Of a DNA stretch of 64,000 nt, positions 29,765 to 38,265 are shown in pieces. The DNA is from [Mycobacterium] vasticus (GTDB taxonomy: Bacteria > Actinomycetota > Actinomycetes > Mycobacteriales > Mycobacteriaceae). Position numbers and translations under genes: made by a program. Each line of letters begins with the position of its first letter. Position 1 is the stretch's first letter. The notes beneath the pieces were generated by a model. That model saw only the letters and a program-made list of their open reading frames with translations. It had not been told where the DNA came from and did no database searches. The DNA lies in the NCBI RefSeq assembly GCF_020181595.1, contig NZ_CP084028.1, positions 879,793-943,792 on the forward strand, written 5' to 3'.

Positions 29765-30420
29765 CGAGACCCGAACCGGCGCGCATCCTGCTCGTCGACG
29801 ATCACGCCCTGGTGCGCAGTGGGCTGCGGATGATCCTGGACGCCGAATCGGACCTTCGCGTGGTGGCCGAAGCGGCCGACGGCGCCGAGGCACTGACCAT
29901 CCTGCGGGACACCCCGACCGACCTGGCGATCCTGGACATCGCGATGCCCCGGATGACCGGGTTGCAGGCTGCGCGGGAGATCGAACGCAGCCATCCCCAC
30001 GTGCGGATGCTGATGCTGTCCATGTACGACAACGAGCAGTACCTGTTCGAAGCGCTCAAGGCCGGCGCGTCCGGTTACGTGCTGAAATCCGTCGCCGACC
30101 GCGACCTGATCGAGGCCTGCCGCGCCACGATGCGCGGCGAGCCCTTTCTGTACGCCGGCGCGGTGACCGCCTTGATCCGGGACCACCTGCACCGGGCACG
30201 CCAGGGCGACTCGGTGCCGGACAACATCCTGACGCCGCGTGAGGAGGAAGTCCTGAAGTTGATCGCCGAGGGGCTCTCGGCCCGTGAGATCGCCAAAACC
30301 CTCGGCATCAGTGCCAAGACGGTCGACCGGCACCGGACCAACACCCTGCAGAAACTGGGGCTGCGCGATCGCTTGGCATTGACCCGGTATGCGATCAGGA
30401 CGGGCCTGATAGAGCCCTAG
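29761..30420 (+). CDS. NarL/LuxR-family response regulator
   Basis: A 219-residue regulator. The receiver domain has the acidic pair D13/D14, phospho-acceptor D59 in LAILDIAMPRMTG, and K109 in GYVLKS. The C-terminal LuxR-type helix-turn-helix (about 150-215) contains LTPREEEVLKLIAEGLSARE and KTVDRHRTN. It is the cognate partner of the kinase with which it shares a four-base overlap. Downstream, after 290 bases, lies the mrp antiporter operon on the same strand, making that operon a natural candidate target. The recognition helix differs clearly from that of DevR/DosR. Confidence 0.93.
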   Translation: MTRPEPARILLVDDHALVRSGLRMILDAESDLRVVAEAADGAEALTILRDTPTDLAILDIAMPRMTGLQAAREIERSHPHVRMLMLSMYDNEQYLFEALKAGASGYVLKSVADRDLIEACRATMRGEPFLYAGAVTALIRDHLHRARQGDSVPDNILTPREEEVLKLIAEGLSAREIAKTLGISAKTVDRHRTNTLQKLGLRDRLALTRYAIRTGLIEP

Positions 30421-30443
30421 CGTCAACAGCCCGTAGGGCCTAT

Positions 30444-30458
30444 GGGGGTAGCACCCCC
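30444..30458. repeat. Short G/C hairpin after the response-regulator gene
   Basis: GGGGGT and ACCCCC are separated by AGC, 24 bases after the regulator stop. It may be a weak terminator without a U-run or an operator for the mrp operon 250 bases downstream. The rest of the roughly 290-base gap (30421-30711) shows no convincing gene. Confidence 0.35.
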
Positions 30459-30711
30459 CGCCGAATGCGGGCTGCATCCCATGGCGCCTCGCCAGTTCGC
30501 CACGGAAACTGGAGACAGTTCAGTCAGGATCCTTGGTGCGCATTGAGCAGACGGTACGATCCGGGCGTGGGTACGCAGGTCCACGAGGCGGTCTACCGTT
30601 TTGCCCGGGTGGGCAGTCGTTGACGTGTGTCCGACTGCGGCGTCGTCCGGCGCGCTGTCGCATGCTGCCGTGTCCTGATACCGATGCCTCGATGAGACCG
30701 GTCCGTGGAGA

Positions 30712-33612
30712 GTGATGCTCGCGATACTGCTTGCCCATGCTGTTGGCACGGCTGCGGCACCGACGATGGTGCGCAGGTGGGGTCGGGCGGCGTTCTATCC
30801 GTTGGGCGCGATCCCGTTGCTGTCACTGGTGTGGGTGGTGGGGAATTGGCCACCTGGACCGGGTGACGACCGGCGGGCGCTGATCAGCTGGGTGCCCGGA
30901 CTGTCGATGGACATCGCGCTGCGCTTCGACACGCTGGCCGCGATCATGTGCGTGCTGGCGTTGGGAATCGGTGCGCTGGTGCTGTTCTACTGCGCCGAGT
31001 ATTTCCGCCCGGTCAGCCCGCACACCGAACTCGACCCGCGACTGCCCAGCTTCGCCGCGAAAATGCTGGGGTTCGCCGGGTCCATGTTCGGGCTGATGGT
31101 CGCCGACAACATGTTGGTGCTCTACGTGTTCTGGGAACTGACCACGGTGTTGTCGTTCCTGCTGATCGGCCACTACGCCGAACGCGCGGTCAACCGGCGC
31201 GCCGCCATCCAGGCGTTGGTGGTCACCACAGCCGGTGGGTTGGCCATGTTGGTCGGCATCATCATGCTGGGCCAGAGGGCCGGCAGCTACCTGCTGTCGG
31301 ACCTGGTGGCCGATCCGCCGTCGGGGACGGTCGTCACCGTCGGTGTGCTGCTGGTCCTGGTCGGCGCGCTGAGCAAGTCGGCGATTGTGCCGCTGCACTT
31401 CTGGCTGCCGGGCGCGATGGCGGCACCGACACCGGTCAGTGCCTACCTGCACGCCGCCGCGATGGTCAAGGCCGGGATCTATCTGGTGGCGCGGTTGACG
31501 CCGGGATTCGCCGACTCGCCGGGATGGCGGCCGACGGTGGTGGTCCTGGGCCTGGCCACCGCCCTGTTGGCGGGCTGGCGCGCTATCCGCGAATACGACC
31601 TGAAGCTGGTGTTGGCCTACAGCACGGTCAGCCAGTTGGGAATGATGATCGTGCTGGTCGGCGGCGGTGGTCGTGATCTGATGCTGGCAGGCCTGACCGC
31701 CATGTGCGCACATGCGGCGGCCAAGGCGGCGCTGTTCATGGTGGTGGGGATCATCGACCATGCCACCGGCACCCGCGATCTGCGCGAGCTGGCCGGATTG
31801 GGCCGCCGCGCGCCGGGGCTGTTCGTGGTTGCGGCGGCGGCCGCCGCGAGTATGGCCGGGGTGCCACCGTTCATCGGCTTCATCGCCAAGGAGGCCATCT
31901 ACGGGACCGAGGCTCAGGCACCCGCGCTGGGTTCCTCCGGCCCGTACGTCTTGGGTGCGGCGGTCGTCGCCTCGATGTTCACCGTGATCTACAGCGCGCG
32001 GTTCATCTGGGGCGGCTTCGCAGGCAAGGGCCGGACCGAGCCCAGCGCCGACGTCGCCGAGATGCACCGGCCGACCATGGCCTTCCTGGCGGCGCCGGCC
32101 GTATTGGCCGCCGCCAGCCTGGCCCTGGGCCTGTGGCCGTTGGTGCTGGACACCGCGCTGCACGGCTACGCCGACACCGTGCCCTACGGGATGACGTACC
32201 ACCTGGCGCTGTGGCACGGTGCGGGACTGCCGGTGTTCCTGTCGGCGGGGGTACTGCTGGTGGGCTTCGGGGTGTTCGCCGCGCGCGGCCCACTGCGGCT
32301 GGCCCGGCTGCGCCGGCTGCCGCTGGGCAAGGCCGATCAGATGTACGACGACTTCCTGCGGGTGCTCGATGTGGCCGCGGTGCGGTTGACCGCGATCACC
32401 CAGCGTGGGTCCCTGCCGGTCAACCAGGCGGTGATCTTCGCGACGCTGGTGCTGCTGCCGCTGACGGTGCTGATGTTGGGTGCGCGTGACCGGGTCGATC
32501 TGCGGCTGTGGGATACGCCGTTGCAGCTCACGCTGGCCGTGTTGGTGGTTTCCGGCGGGATCGGCGCCACGGTGGCTCGCAACCGGCTGTCCGCGGTGTT
32601 GATGGTCGGGGTGACCGGGTATGGCTGCGCCGCGGCGTTCGCGTTCCACGGGGCTCCCGACCTGGCGTTGACCCAGTTGCTCGTCGAGACCGTGACCCTG
32701 GTGATCTTCGTGCTGGTGCTGCGAACGCTGCCGGCGGAGGCAGAGCGTCCCTCGATGGCGATGAACCGGCTGCCCCGGGCGTTGCTGGCCATGTCGGTCG
32801 GCGCCGCCGTCGCGGTGCTGGGGGCCTTCGCGATGGCGGCGCGCACCCGCGACGGGGTGGCCGGCCTGCTGCCTGCCGAGGCCTATGAGCGTGCCTACGG
32901 GGCCAACACCGTCAACGTGATCCTGGTCGACGTCCGGGCCTGGGACACCCTCGGGGAGATCTCGGTGTTGCTGGTCGCCGCGACCGGAGTGGCTTCGATG
33001 GTGTTCCGCAACCAGCGGTTCGGCCGCGCGCCACGCATCGCCGACGCCGGCGAACACCGCAAGGATTTGGGTGTGGCCACTCCCTACAGCCCGGCCATCG
33101 CGTCCACCACCTGGCTGCGCGGCAGCGACTACCACGATCCCAATCAACGGTCGCTGGTGTTGGAGGTGGCGACCCGGATCATCTTCCCGCTGATCATGGT
33201 GGTCTCGCTGTATTTCCTGTTCGCCGGGCACAACCACCCGGGCGGAGGTTTCGCCGGCGGGCTGGCCGCCGGGCTGGCACTGGCTCTGCGCTACGTGGCC
33301 GGTGGGCGATACGAACTCGGTGAGACCCTGCCGCTGGACTCGGGCAAGATCCTGGGCGTCGGGCTGAGCCTGGTCGGGGGGACGGCGCTGGCGTCGCTGT
33401 TCTTCGGTGCGCCGGTGCTGTCGTCGGCGGCATGGGCCTTCACCCTGCCCGTGCTGGGCCCGGTCAAGGTGGTCTCCTCGGTGTTCTTCGATGTGGGGGT
33501 GTACCTCGTCGTGGTCGGCATGGTGCTCGATGTGCTGCGCAGTCTCGGTGCCCGACTGGACCAGGAACTGGAATCGCGGCCCGCTCGTCGACCGATAGCG
33601 AGGACGTCATGA
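30712..33612 (+). CDS. mrpA: Mrp Na+/H+ antiporter subunit A (fused A-B)
   Basis: A 966-residue polytopic membrane protein. Residues 1-480 form the NuoL-like proton-translocating module (for example LYVFWELTTVLSFLLIGHY and VGALSKSAIVPLHFWLPGAM). A middle section matches the MrpA C-terminal helices, and the last 160 residues (from about SLVLEVATRIIFPLIMVVSL, with AGHNHPGGGFAGGLAAG) correspond to MrpB. The fusion marks a group-2 Mrp operon, as is usual in actinobacteria. The complex exports sodium, or other monovalent cations, in exchange for protons. Either the GTG at 30712 or the ATG at 30715 may start translation; GGAGAG lies just upstream. It overlaps mrpC by four bases. Confidence 0.95.
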   Translation: MMLAILLAHAVGTAAAPTMVRRWGRAAFYPLGAIPLLSLVWVVGNWPPGPGDDRRALISWVPGLSMDIALRFDTLAAIMCVLALGIGALVLFYCAEYFRPVSPHTELDPRLPSFAAKMLGFAGSMFGLMVADNMLVLYVFWELTTVLSFLLIGHYAERAVNRRAAIQALVVTTAGGLAMLVGIIMLGQRAGSYLLSDLVADPPSGTVVTVGVLLVLVGALSKSAIVPLHFWLPGAMAAPTPVSAYLHAAAMVKAGIYLVARLTPGFADSPGWRPTVVVLGLATALLAGWRAIREYDLKLVLAYSTVSQLGMMIVLVGGGGRDLMLAGLTAMCAHAAAKAALFMVVGIIDHATGTRDLRELAGLGRRAPGLFVVAAAAAASMAGVPPFIGFIAKEAIYGTEAQAPALGSSGPYVLGAAVVASMFTVIYSARFIWGGFAGKGRTEPSADVAEMHRPTMAFLAAPAVLAAASLALGLWPLVLDTALHGYADTVPYGMTYHLALWHGAGLPVFLSAGVLLVGFGVFAARGPLRLARLRRLPLGKADQMYDDFLRVLDVAAVRLTAITQRGSLPVNQAVIFATLVLLPLTVLMLGARDRVDLRLWDTPLQLTLAVLVVSGGIGATVARNRLSAVLMVGVTGYGCAAAFAFHGAPDLALTQLLVETVTLVIFVLVLRTLPAEAERPSMAMNRLPRALLAMSVGAAVAVLGAFAMAARTRDGVAGLLPAEAYERAYGANTVNVILVDVRAWDTLGEISVLLVAATGVASMVFRNQRFGRAPRIADAGEHRKDLGVATPYSPAIASTTWLRGSDYHDPNQRSLVLEVATRIIFPLIMVVSLYFLFAGHNHPGGGFAGGLAAGLALALRYVAGGRYELGETLPLDSGKILGVGLSLVGGTALASLFFGAPVLSSAAWAFTLPVLGPVKVVSSVFFDVGVYLVVVGMVLDVLRSLGARLDQELESRPARRPIARTS

Positions 33613-34073
33613 CCGCACATCTGGTTCCGCTGCTGATGGCCGCCGGGCTCACCGCCTGCGGGGTGTACATGCTGCTGGAGCGCAACCTCACCCGGGCGCT
33701 GCTGGGCCTGATGATGATCGGCAATGCCATCAACCTGCTGATCATCGACGTCTCCGGGCCGGGCGGCAGCCCGCCGATCTACAACAGCACCGAGGGGATG
33801 GAGACCGACGCCGACCCATTGGCACAGGCGATGGTGTTGACCGCCATCGTCATCACCATGGGTATCGGCGCGTTCGTGCTGGCCCTGACCTACCGCTCCT
33901 ACAACCTGACCACCACCGACGACATCGGTGACGACCACGAATCCACCAGGCTGTCCCAACTCTCCGACGAGGAGATCATCGCCGCCGAGGAAGACCACAG
34001 CGAGCCGGTGGCGCCCGGCGAATTGGACGCCGTCGTGGAAAGCGCCGTCACCGAAAGCGGGGTGCTGCGGTGA
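33609..34073 (+). CDS. mrpC: Mrp antiporter subunit C
   Basis: A 154-residue NuoK-like subunit with three membrane helices in the first 100 residues (motifs LERNLTRALLGLMMIGNAIN and DPLAQAMVLTAIVI). A hydrophilic acidic tail of about 50 residues is longer than in many MrpC proteins. It acts with MrpA and MrpD in the membrane antiporter. The ATG at 33609 overlaps the mrpA stop (ATGA), and the stop overlaps the GTG of mrpD. The acidic tail contains LSQLSDEEIIAAEED and could be an interaction or regulatory element. Confidence 0.95.
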   Translation: MTAHLVPLLMAAGLTACGVYMLLERNLTRALLGLMMIGNAINLLIIDVSGPGGSPPIYNSTEGMETDADPLAQAMVLTAIVITMGIGAFVLALTYRSYNLTTTDDIGDDHESTRLSQLSDEEIIAAEEDHSEPVAPGELDAVVESAVTESGVLR

Positions 34074-35668
34074 GCCTCGCTGCTGTGCTGATCCCGCTTC
34101 CGGTGCTGCTGCCCACCTTGGGTGCGGCGCTGACCCTCATCGTCGGCCGACGGCCAAAGTTGCAGCGGCCGATCACCATTGGGGTTCTGTGCGCGGTGGT
34201 GATAGTCAGTGCCGCATTGCTGTATCTGACCGACCGGGACGGCACCCTGGTGTTGCATGTCGGTGGCTGGGGCCCGATCGAGGGTGAGATGGGGCCGCTG
34301 GGCATCAGTTTGGTGGTCGACCGGCTGTCGGCGCTGATGCTGGTGGTGTCGGCGGTCGTGCTGCTGGCGGTGATGGTCTACGCCATCGGGCAGGGAGTCC
34401 GCGACGGCGATGACCGTCAGCCGGTGTCGATCTTCCTGCCCACCTACCTGACCCTGGCCACCGGTGTCTCCCTGGCCTTCCTGGCCGGTGACCTGTTCAA
34501 CCTGTTCGTCGGATTCGAGATGCTGCTGGCGGCGAGCTTCGTGCTGCTGACCATCGGCGCCAGCGCCGAACGCATCCGCGCCGGGATCGGCTACGTGATG
34601 GTCTCGATGACGTCGTCGTTGATCTTCCTGCTCGGCATCGCCCTGGTCTATGCCACCACGGGCACGCTGAACCTGGCGGAGCTGGCCACCCGGACCGGCG
34701 ACCTGCCCGGCGGCACCCGCAGTGCGGTGTTCGCGGTGTTGCTGGTGGCGTTCGGCATCAAGGCCGCGGTCTTCCCGCTGTCGGCGTGGTTGCCCGATTC
34801 CTATCCCACCGCGCCAGCCCCGATCACCGCGGTGTTCGCCGGCATTCTGACCAAAGTCGGTGTGTACGCGATCATCCGAGCGCATTCGCTGCTGTTTCCC
34901 GACGGCGGGCTGGACTCGGTGCTGCTGGTCGCGGCGCTGCTGACCATGCTGGTCGGCATCTTCGGTGCGATCGCACAGAGCGACATCAAACGGGTGCTGT
35001 CATTCACCTTGGTCAGCCACATCGGATTCATGGTGTTCGGGATCGCGTTGTCGAGCCAGTTGGGCATGTCCGGCGCCATCTTCTACGTGATGCACCACAT
35101 CATCGTGATGACGACGCTGTTCCTGGCGGCCGGACTGATCGAACGTCAAGGCGGCGCGTCGTCTGTGAAGCGTTTGGGCGGCCTGGTGGCGAACCCGTTG
35201 CTGGCGTTCGTGTTCCTGATCCCGGCATTCAATCTTGGTGGTATACCGCCGTTTTCAGGGTTCATCGGCAAGACGGCGGTGCTGCAGGCCGGTGTCAGTG
35301 ACGGATCGGTGCTGGCCTGGTGTCTGGTGGGCGGTGCGGTGGTGACCAGCCTGCTGACCCTGTTCGTGCTGGCGCGGGTGTGGACCAAGTCGTTCTGGCG
35401 GCTGCGCAGCGACGCCCCCGAGGGAGCGCTGGTGAGCGCCGTGCCGCCGGTACTGCTCGACGACGTCGCCGAGGTCGCCTACGACGACCGCGACGACGTG
35501 GGCCGGATGCCGGTTGGGATGGTGGTGCCGACGCTGGCCCTGATCGCGTTAGGGCTGGCGTTCACCGTGCTGGCCGGCCCGATCTTCGGCTATACCGAGC
35601 GCGCCGCAGCCGAAGTGCTCGATCGCGGCGAATACATCTCGGCGGTGCTGACCGGAGGTGCGCCGTGA
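34070..35668 (+). CDS. mrpD: Mrp antiporter subunit D
   Basis: A 532-residue NuoN/NuoM-like membrane subunit with about 14 helices. Family features include the glutamate-bearing helix DLFNLFVGFEMLLAASFVLL and the lysine-bearing stretch VAFGIKAAVFPLSAWLPDSY, residues that carry protons in this family, plus QSDIKRVLSFTLVSHIGFM. It starts at a GTG overlapping the mrpC stop and ends overlapping the GTG of mrpE. There is no sign of damage; length is usual. Confidence 0.96.
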   Translation: MSLAAVLIPLPVLLPTLGAALTLIVGRRPKLQRPITIGVLCAVVIVSAALLYLTDRDGTLVLHVGGWGPIEGEMGPLGISLVVDRLSALMLVVSAVVLLAVMVYAIGQGVRDGDDRQPVSIFLPTYLTLATGVSLAFLAGDLFNLFVGFEMLLAASFVLLTIGASAERIRAGIGYVMVSMTSSLIFLLGIALVYATTGTLNLAELATRTGDLPGGTRSAVFAVLLVAFGIKAAVFPLSAWLPDSYPTAPAPITAVFAGILTKVGVYAIIRAHSLLFPDGGLDSVLLVAALLTMLVGIFGAIAQSDIKRVLSFTLVSHIGFMVFGIALSSQLGMSGAIFYVMHHIIVMTTLFLAAGLIERQGGASSVKRLGGLVANPLLAFVFLIPAFNLGGIPPFSGFIGKTAVLQAGVSDGSVLAWCLVGGAVVTSLLTLFVLARVWTKSFWRLRSDAPEGALVSAVPPVLLDDVAEVAYDDRDDVGRMPVGMVVPTLALIALGLAFTVLAGPIFGYTERAAAEVLDRGEYISAVLTGGAP

Positions 35669-36192
35669 GAACGATCGCGCTGCGGATCTTCGGGGTGTGC
35701 GCCCTGTCCATCGTCTGGACCCTGCTGTGGGGCCGCTTCACGGTCCCCAATCTGGTCAACGGTGCAGTTGTCGCGGTGGCCATCATGGTCTTGTTGCCGT
35801 TGCCGCCGGTGCCGGTGCGGGGCCGGTTGCATCTGGTTCCGCTGCTGAAGCTGACCGGGCTGTTCTGCTGGTATCTGGCGGCCTCCAGTGCCCAGTTGAT
35901 GTGGCTGGCCGTCAGACCAGGCCCACCACCGCTCACCGGTGTGCTGCGGGTGCAGCTGAGCATCAAATCCGATCTGGTGCTGGTGCTGGCCTCCAGCATC
36001 ATCACCCTGATTCCCGGTTCGATGGTGCTGGAGATCGACCAGGTGCGACGCATCTTGTACTGCCACGTGATCGACGTCGGGTCGGCCCAATCGGTCGAGC
36101 GCTTCCATCACCAGGTGGCACAGGTCGAGCGACTGTTGCTGGACGCCTTCGAGCGCGACTCGGAGTGGATACCGGTGGGAGGCAACTCGTGA
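35665..36192 (+). CDS. mrpE: Mrp antiporter subunit E
   Basis: A 175-residue subunit with N-terminal membrane helices (about 5-22, 27-45 and 55-75). A small cytoplasmic domain ends the protein and includes VLASSIITLIPGSMVLEID, the conserved MrpE core. It is required for assembly of the full antiporter rather than for ion transport itself. The GTG at 35665 shares four bases with the mrpD stop; the TGA overlaps the GTG of mrpF in the same way. In-frame upstream sequence belongs to mrpD read in another frame and is ignored. Confidence 0.94.
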   Translation: MRTIALRIFGVCALSIVWTLLWGRFTVPNLVNGAVVAVAIMVLLPLPPVPVRGRLHLVPLLKLTGLFCWYLAASSAQLMWLAVRPGPPPLTGVLRVQLSIKSDLVLVLASSIITLIPGSMVLEIDQVRRILYCHVIDVGSAQSVERFHHQVAQVERLLLDAFERDSEWIPVGGNS

Positions 36193-36470
36193 ACGTGCTG
36201 TGGGGCAGCGCAGGCGTGCTGTTGGGAGTCGCAGCGATCATCACGATGTACCGGCTGCTGGCCGGACCGTCCACGCTGGACCGACTGGTGGCGCTCGACA
36301 CTCTGGCTGCGATGACGATGTGTGGAATCGGCACGTGGGCCGCGGTCACCCGGGACACCACCGCGACCTACAGCCTCGCGGCGCTGGCTCTGGTGGGCTT
36401 CATCGGATCGGTGAGTGTGGCTCGGTTCCGAGTGCCTGACGAGCCGCTGGACTCGGGGAGGCAGCCGTGA
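36189..36470 (+). CDS. mrpF: Mrp antiporter subunit F
   Basis: A 93-residue protein with three membrane helices (about 4-22, 30-52 and 58-80). It carries the family motif LLAGPSTLDRLVALDTLAAM, including the conserved aspartate in the second helix that is important for ion transport. It starts at a GTG overlapping the mrpE stop and ends overlapping the GTG of mrpG. Confidence 0.94.
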   Translation: MNVLWGSAGVLLGVAAIITMYRLLAGPSTLDRLVALDTLAAMTMCGIGTWAAVTRDTTATYSLAALALVGFIGSVSVARFRVPDEPLDSGRQP

Positions 36471-36856
36471 TGGTGCTCGACGTGATCGCTGCGGTGCTGG
36501 TGCTCGCCGGGTCGGTGCTGGCGCTGACGGCGGCGATCGGGGTGGTCCGGTTGCCGGACACCTTGGCCCGGATGCACTCGGCCACCAAGCCCCAGGTGTT
36601 GGGCTTGATACTGGTGCTGGTCGGGGCGTTGATTCGGCTGCGCGGCAGCCACGACGCCGGGATGGTGACCGTGAGCATCATCTTCACCCTGATCACCGCA
36701 CCGGTGGTCGCGCATCGGGTCGGCCGGCTGGCCTACCAGGAGCAGGACATGACCGAAGTGCTGGCCGTCGACCAGTTGGTAGAGCTCACCGACGAGGATC
36801 AGGATGTCAGTCGACCGGGCGCAGCACCGCCACCAGGAAATCCGAGTCCGCGGTGA
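36467..36856 (+). CDS. mrpG: Mrp antiporter subunit G
   Basis: A 129-residue subunit with three membrane helices followed by a tail of about 35 residues. The family motif is GVVRLPDTLARMHSATK. The start is the GTG at 36467 (or the ATG at 36470), overlapping mrpF by four bases. This is the last gene of the operon, and its final 50 bases overlap, tail to tail, the end of the methyltransferase gene on the other strand. The resulting C-terminal tail (VSRPGAAPPPGNPSPR) looks unconserved and may be an extension created by the overlap. Confidence 0.92.
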   Translation: MMVLDVIAAVLVLAGSVLALTAAIGVVRLPDTLARMHSATKPQVLGLILVLVGALIRLRGSHDAGMVTVSIIFTLITAPVVAHRVGRLAYQEQDMTEVLAVDQLVELTDEDQDVSRPGAAPPPGNPSPR

Positions 36857-37415
36857 ACGGACGTAGATCCCAGGTGCCCAAACGTAATTCGGCGGTGAGA
36901 CCGGCCGTTGTCGCGTCGTCGAAGAACTGGTCGAACTCGTAGTCGCGGTCGGCACCGAATCCGATCACGATGCGCCCGTCGTCGGCGCAGTGATTATGCA
37001 GCCGCCGCAGGATCTCGACGCGGGTGCTCGGGGCGACGAACGTCATGACGTTGCCCGCCGACACGATGACATCGAACGGCTCGGCGATTCCGCGGGCGGG
37101 CAGATCGAGCTCGGCGAGGTCGCCCACCAGATAGCGCGGTCCGGGATAGTCCTGTTCGGCGGCCTCGATGAGTTCCGGGTCGACGTCGACGCCGACCACG
37201 TCGTGCCCGTCGGCGGACAGGACACCGGCCACCCGGCCGGGACCGCAGCCGGCGTCGAGGATGCGCGCACCACGGGCGGCCAGCGCGTCGATGAAACGTG
37301 CTTCGCCGGCCAGATCGTTACCGGCGCGGGCCATTTCGCGGAATCGCTCGATGTACCACTGCGAATGCCCGGGATCGTCGGCGACTTTCTGCATCCAGAG
37401 GCTCTGCTCGACCAT
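36807..37415 (-). CDS. Class I SAM-dependent methyltransferase
   Basis: A 202-residue methyltransferase. Motif I is ILDAGCGPGRVAG (about residues 52-64), the acidic end of strand 2 is VVGVDVDPE, and motif IV is FDVIVSAGNVMTF. The N-terminal segment DPGHSQWYIERFREM is typical of a small actinobacterial methyltransferase family. Substrate is unknown. The ATG at 37415 is used. It converges on mrpG with a 50-base overlap, which is unusually long, and lies just upstream of the LpqN-like gene on the same strand's far side (26 bases between genes). Confidence 0.88.
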   Translation of the reverse strand: MVEQSLWMQKVADDPGHSQWYIERFREMARAGNDLAGEARFIDALAARGARILDAGCGPGRVAGVLSADGHDVVGVDVDPELIEAAEQDYPGPRYLVGDLAELDLPARGIAEPFDVIVSAGNVMTFVAPSTRVEILRRLHNHCADDGRIVIGFGADRDYEFDQFFDDATTAGLTAELRLGTWDLRPFTADSDFLVAVLRPVD

Positions 37416-37441
37416 GGGTGCATTGTCGCAGGGCGGTCGCG

Positions 37442-37948
37442 CTACTGGTCGGGCAGGCGGACTTCGAGTGAGTGCAGGATCGACGTCTTCGCGGCGGCGT
37501 AGTGCGGGTTGTCGGCGTCGGTGGTCTGGATGGTGACGGTCACGGCCCAGATGCGGTCTTTGGCGTTCTGCACCGCGACGATCAGGCCGGTCGCGGAGCG
37601 GCCCTGCAGGTTGTACTCGATGGTTCTGCTGGCGAACCCCGAGACGGTGCCGGGGCTTTCGGTGTCGATCTCCCCGACGATGTCGATGATCGCGGCGCGC
37701 TCCTTGGCCAGGGCCTGCGACGGGACCCCGGCCTGGCCGGTGAGCTCTTCGAGGGTCACGACCGCGTTGGGCGTGAAGCCGTGCAGTCGCAGGTCCTGGT
37801 TGAACAGGATGCCGCGGATCGCCGTGTCGTCCTTACCCGGCATGAAGCCCCAACCCGGGGGCTGGGGGACGGTGATCGTCGGCTCGTCCGGGGTGCGGGG
37901 GGCCAGCTGGATGGGTTCTCCGGCGGGCGGGTGATCCGAAATGTCCAT
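37442..37948 (-). CDS. LpqN/LpqT-family protein without signal peptide
   Basis: A 168-residue protein matching the Lpp-LpqN fold (PF10738): the core segments are ITVPQPPGWGF, TPNAVVTLEELTG, TVSGFASRTIEYNL and IWAVTVTIQTTDADNPHYAA. Known LpqN-like proteins are lipoproteins, but here there is no signal peptide or lipobox, so the protein is probably cytoplasmic. The ATG at 37948 is preceded by AGGAG at 11 bases. It is the last gene of a five-to-six-gene block that includes EspC-like proteins, and LpqN-like genes recur near such clusters. The role is unknown; a chaperone or immunity-like function is only a guess. Confidence 0.75.
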   Translation of the reverse strand: MDISDHPPAGEPIQLAPRTPDEPTITVPQPPGWGFMPGKDDTAIRGILFNQDLRLHGFTPNAVVTLEELTGQAGVPSQALAKERAAIIDIVGEIDTESPGTVSGFASRTIEYNLQGRSATGLIVAVQNAKDRIWAVTVTIQTTDADNPHYAAAKTSILHSLEVRLPDQ

Positions 37949-37973
37949 CAATGCCACCACTCCTATCGTCAAA

Positions 37974-38201
37974 TCAGAAGAATGCCTTGCGGAAGTAGGC
38001 GGCGCCGAAGCCGAGGTAGGCGAAGAACGCTCCGCCAACGACGGCGGTGATCAGATCTGATGTCTCAGGATTCTTCACCGCGCTGTAGAGCGCGACGGCG
38101 AATAACGCTGTACACACCATGGGGCCGATGAGCCAAAACAGCCATTTCGACTTCGCGTCCTTACGGGGGTCCACGGGGATTGCGATGGCAAGCATGACCA
38201 C
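37974..38201 (-). CDS. Small membrane protein, start codon uncertain
   Basis: From the ATG at 38201 this is 75 residues with helices at about 23-42 and 50-70 and a positively charged loop. The reading frame stays open further upstream, and the residues there (NAERIIFAAAVVMLAIAIPV) look like the missing front of a first membrane helix, suggesting a longer protein of about 89 residues. However, no ATG, GTG or TTG stands near the good ribosome site AAGGAG at 38248-38253; only an ATC at 38241-38243 lies in frame. The gene follows the glycine-zipper effector candidate by about 60 bases, so an immunity or partner role is conceivable. I do not recognise the family. Confidence 0.6.
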   Translation of the reverse strand: MVMLAIAIPVDPRKDAKSKWLFWLIGPMVCTALFAVALYSAVKNPETSDLITAVVGGAFFAYLGFGAAYFRKAFF

Positions 38202-38265
38202 CGCGGCGGCGAAGATGATGCGCTCTGCGTTACTGATGGTGATCGTTCTCCTTCATCTGCCCGGC

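Noticed and set aside
29761..30420. DevR/DosR itself as the NarL-type regulator
   Set aside because: The recognition helix (KTVDRHRTN) and the simple kinase without GAF domains differ from the DevR-DevS system.
30444..30458. DosR-box reading of the GGGGGT/ACCCCC repeat upstream of mrpA
   Set aside because: It lacks the GGACT and AGTCCC halves; only a G/C hairpin is supported.
30823..33237. An 804-codon open frame antisense to mrpA
   Set aside because: Low-complexity His/Gln/Arg composition with no hydrophobic or domain structure; it exists because mrpA codons rarely create stops on the other strand.
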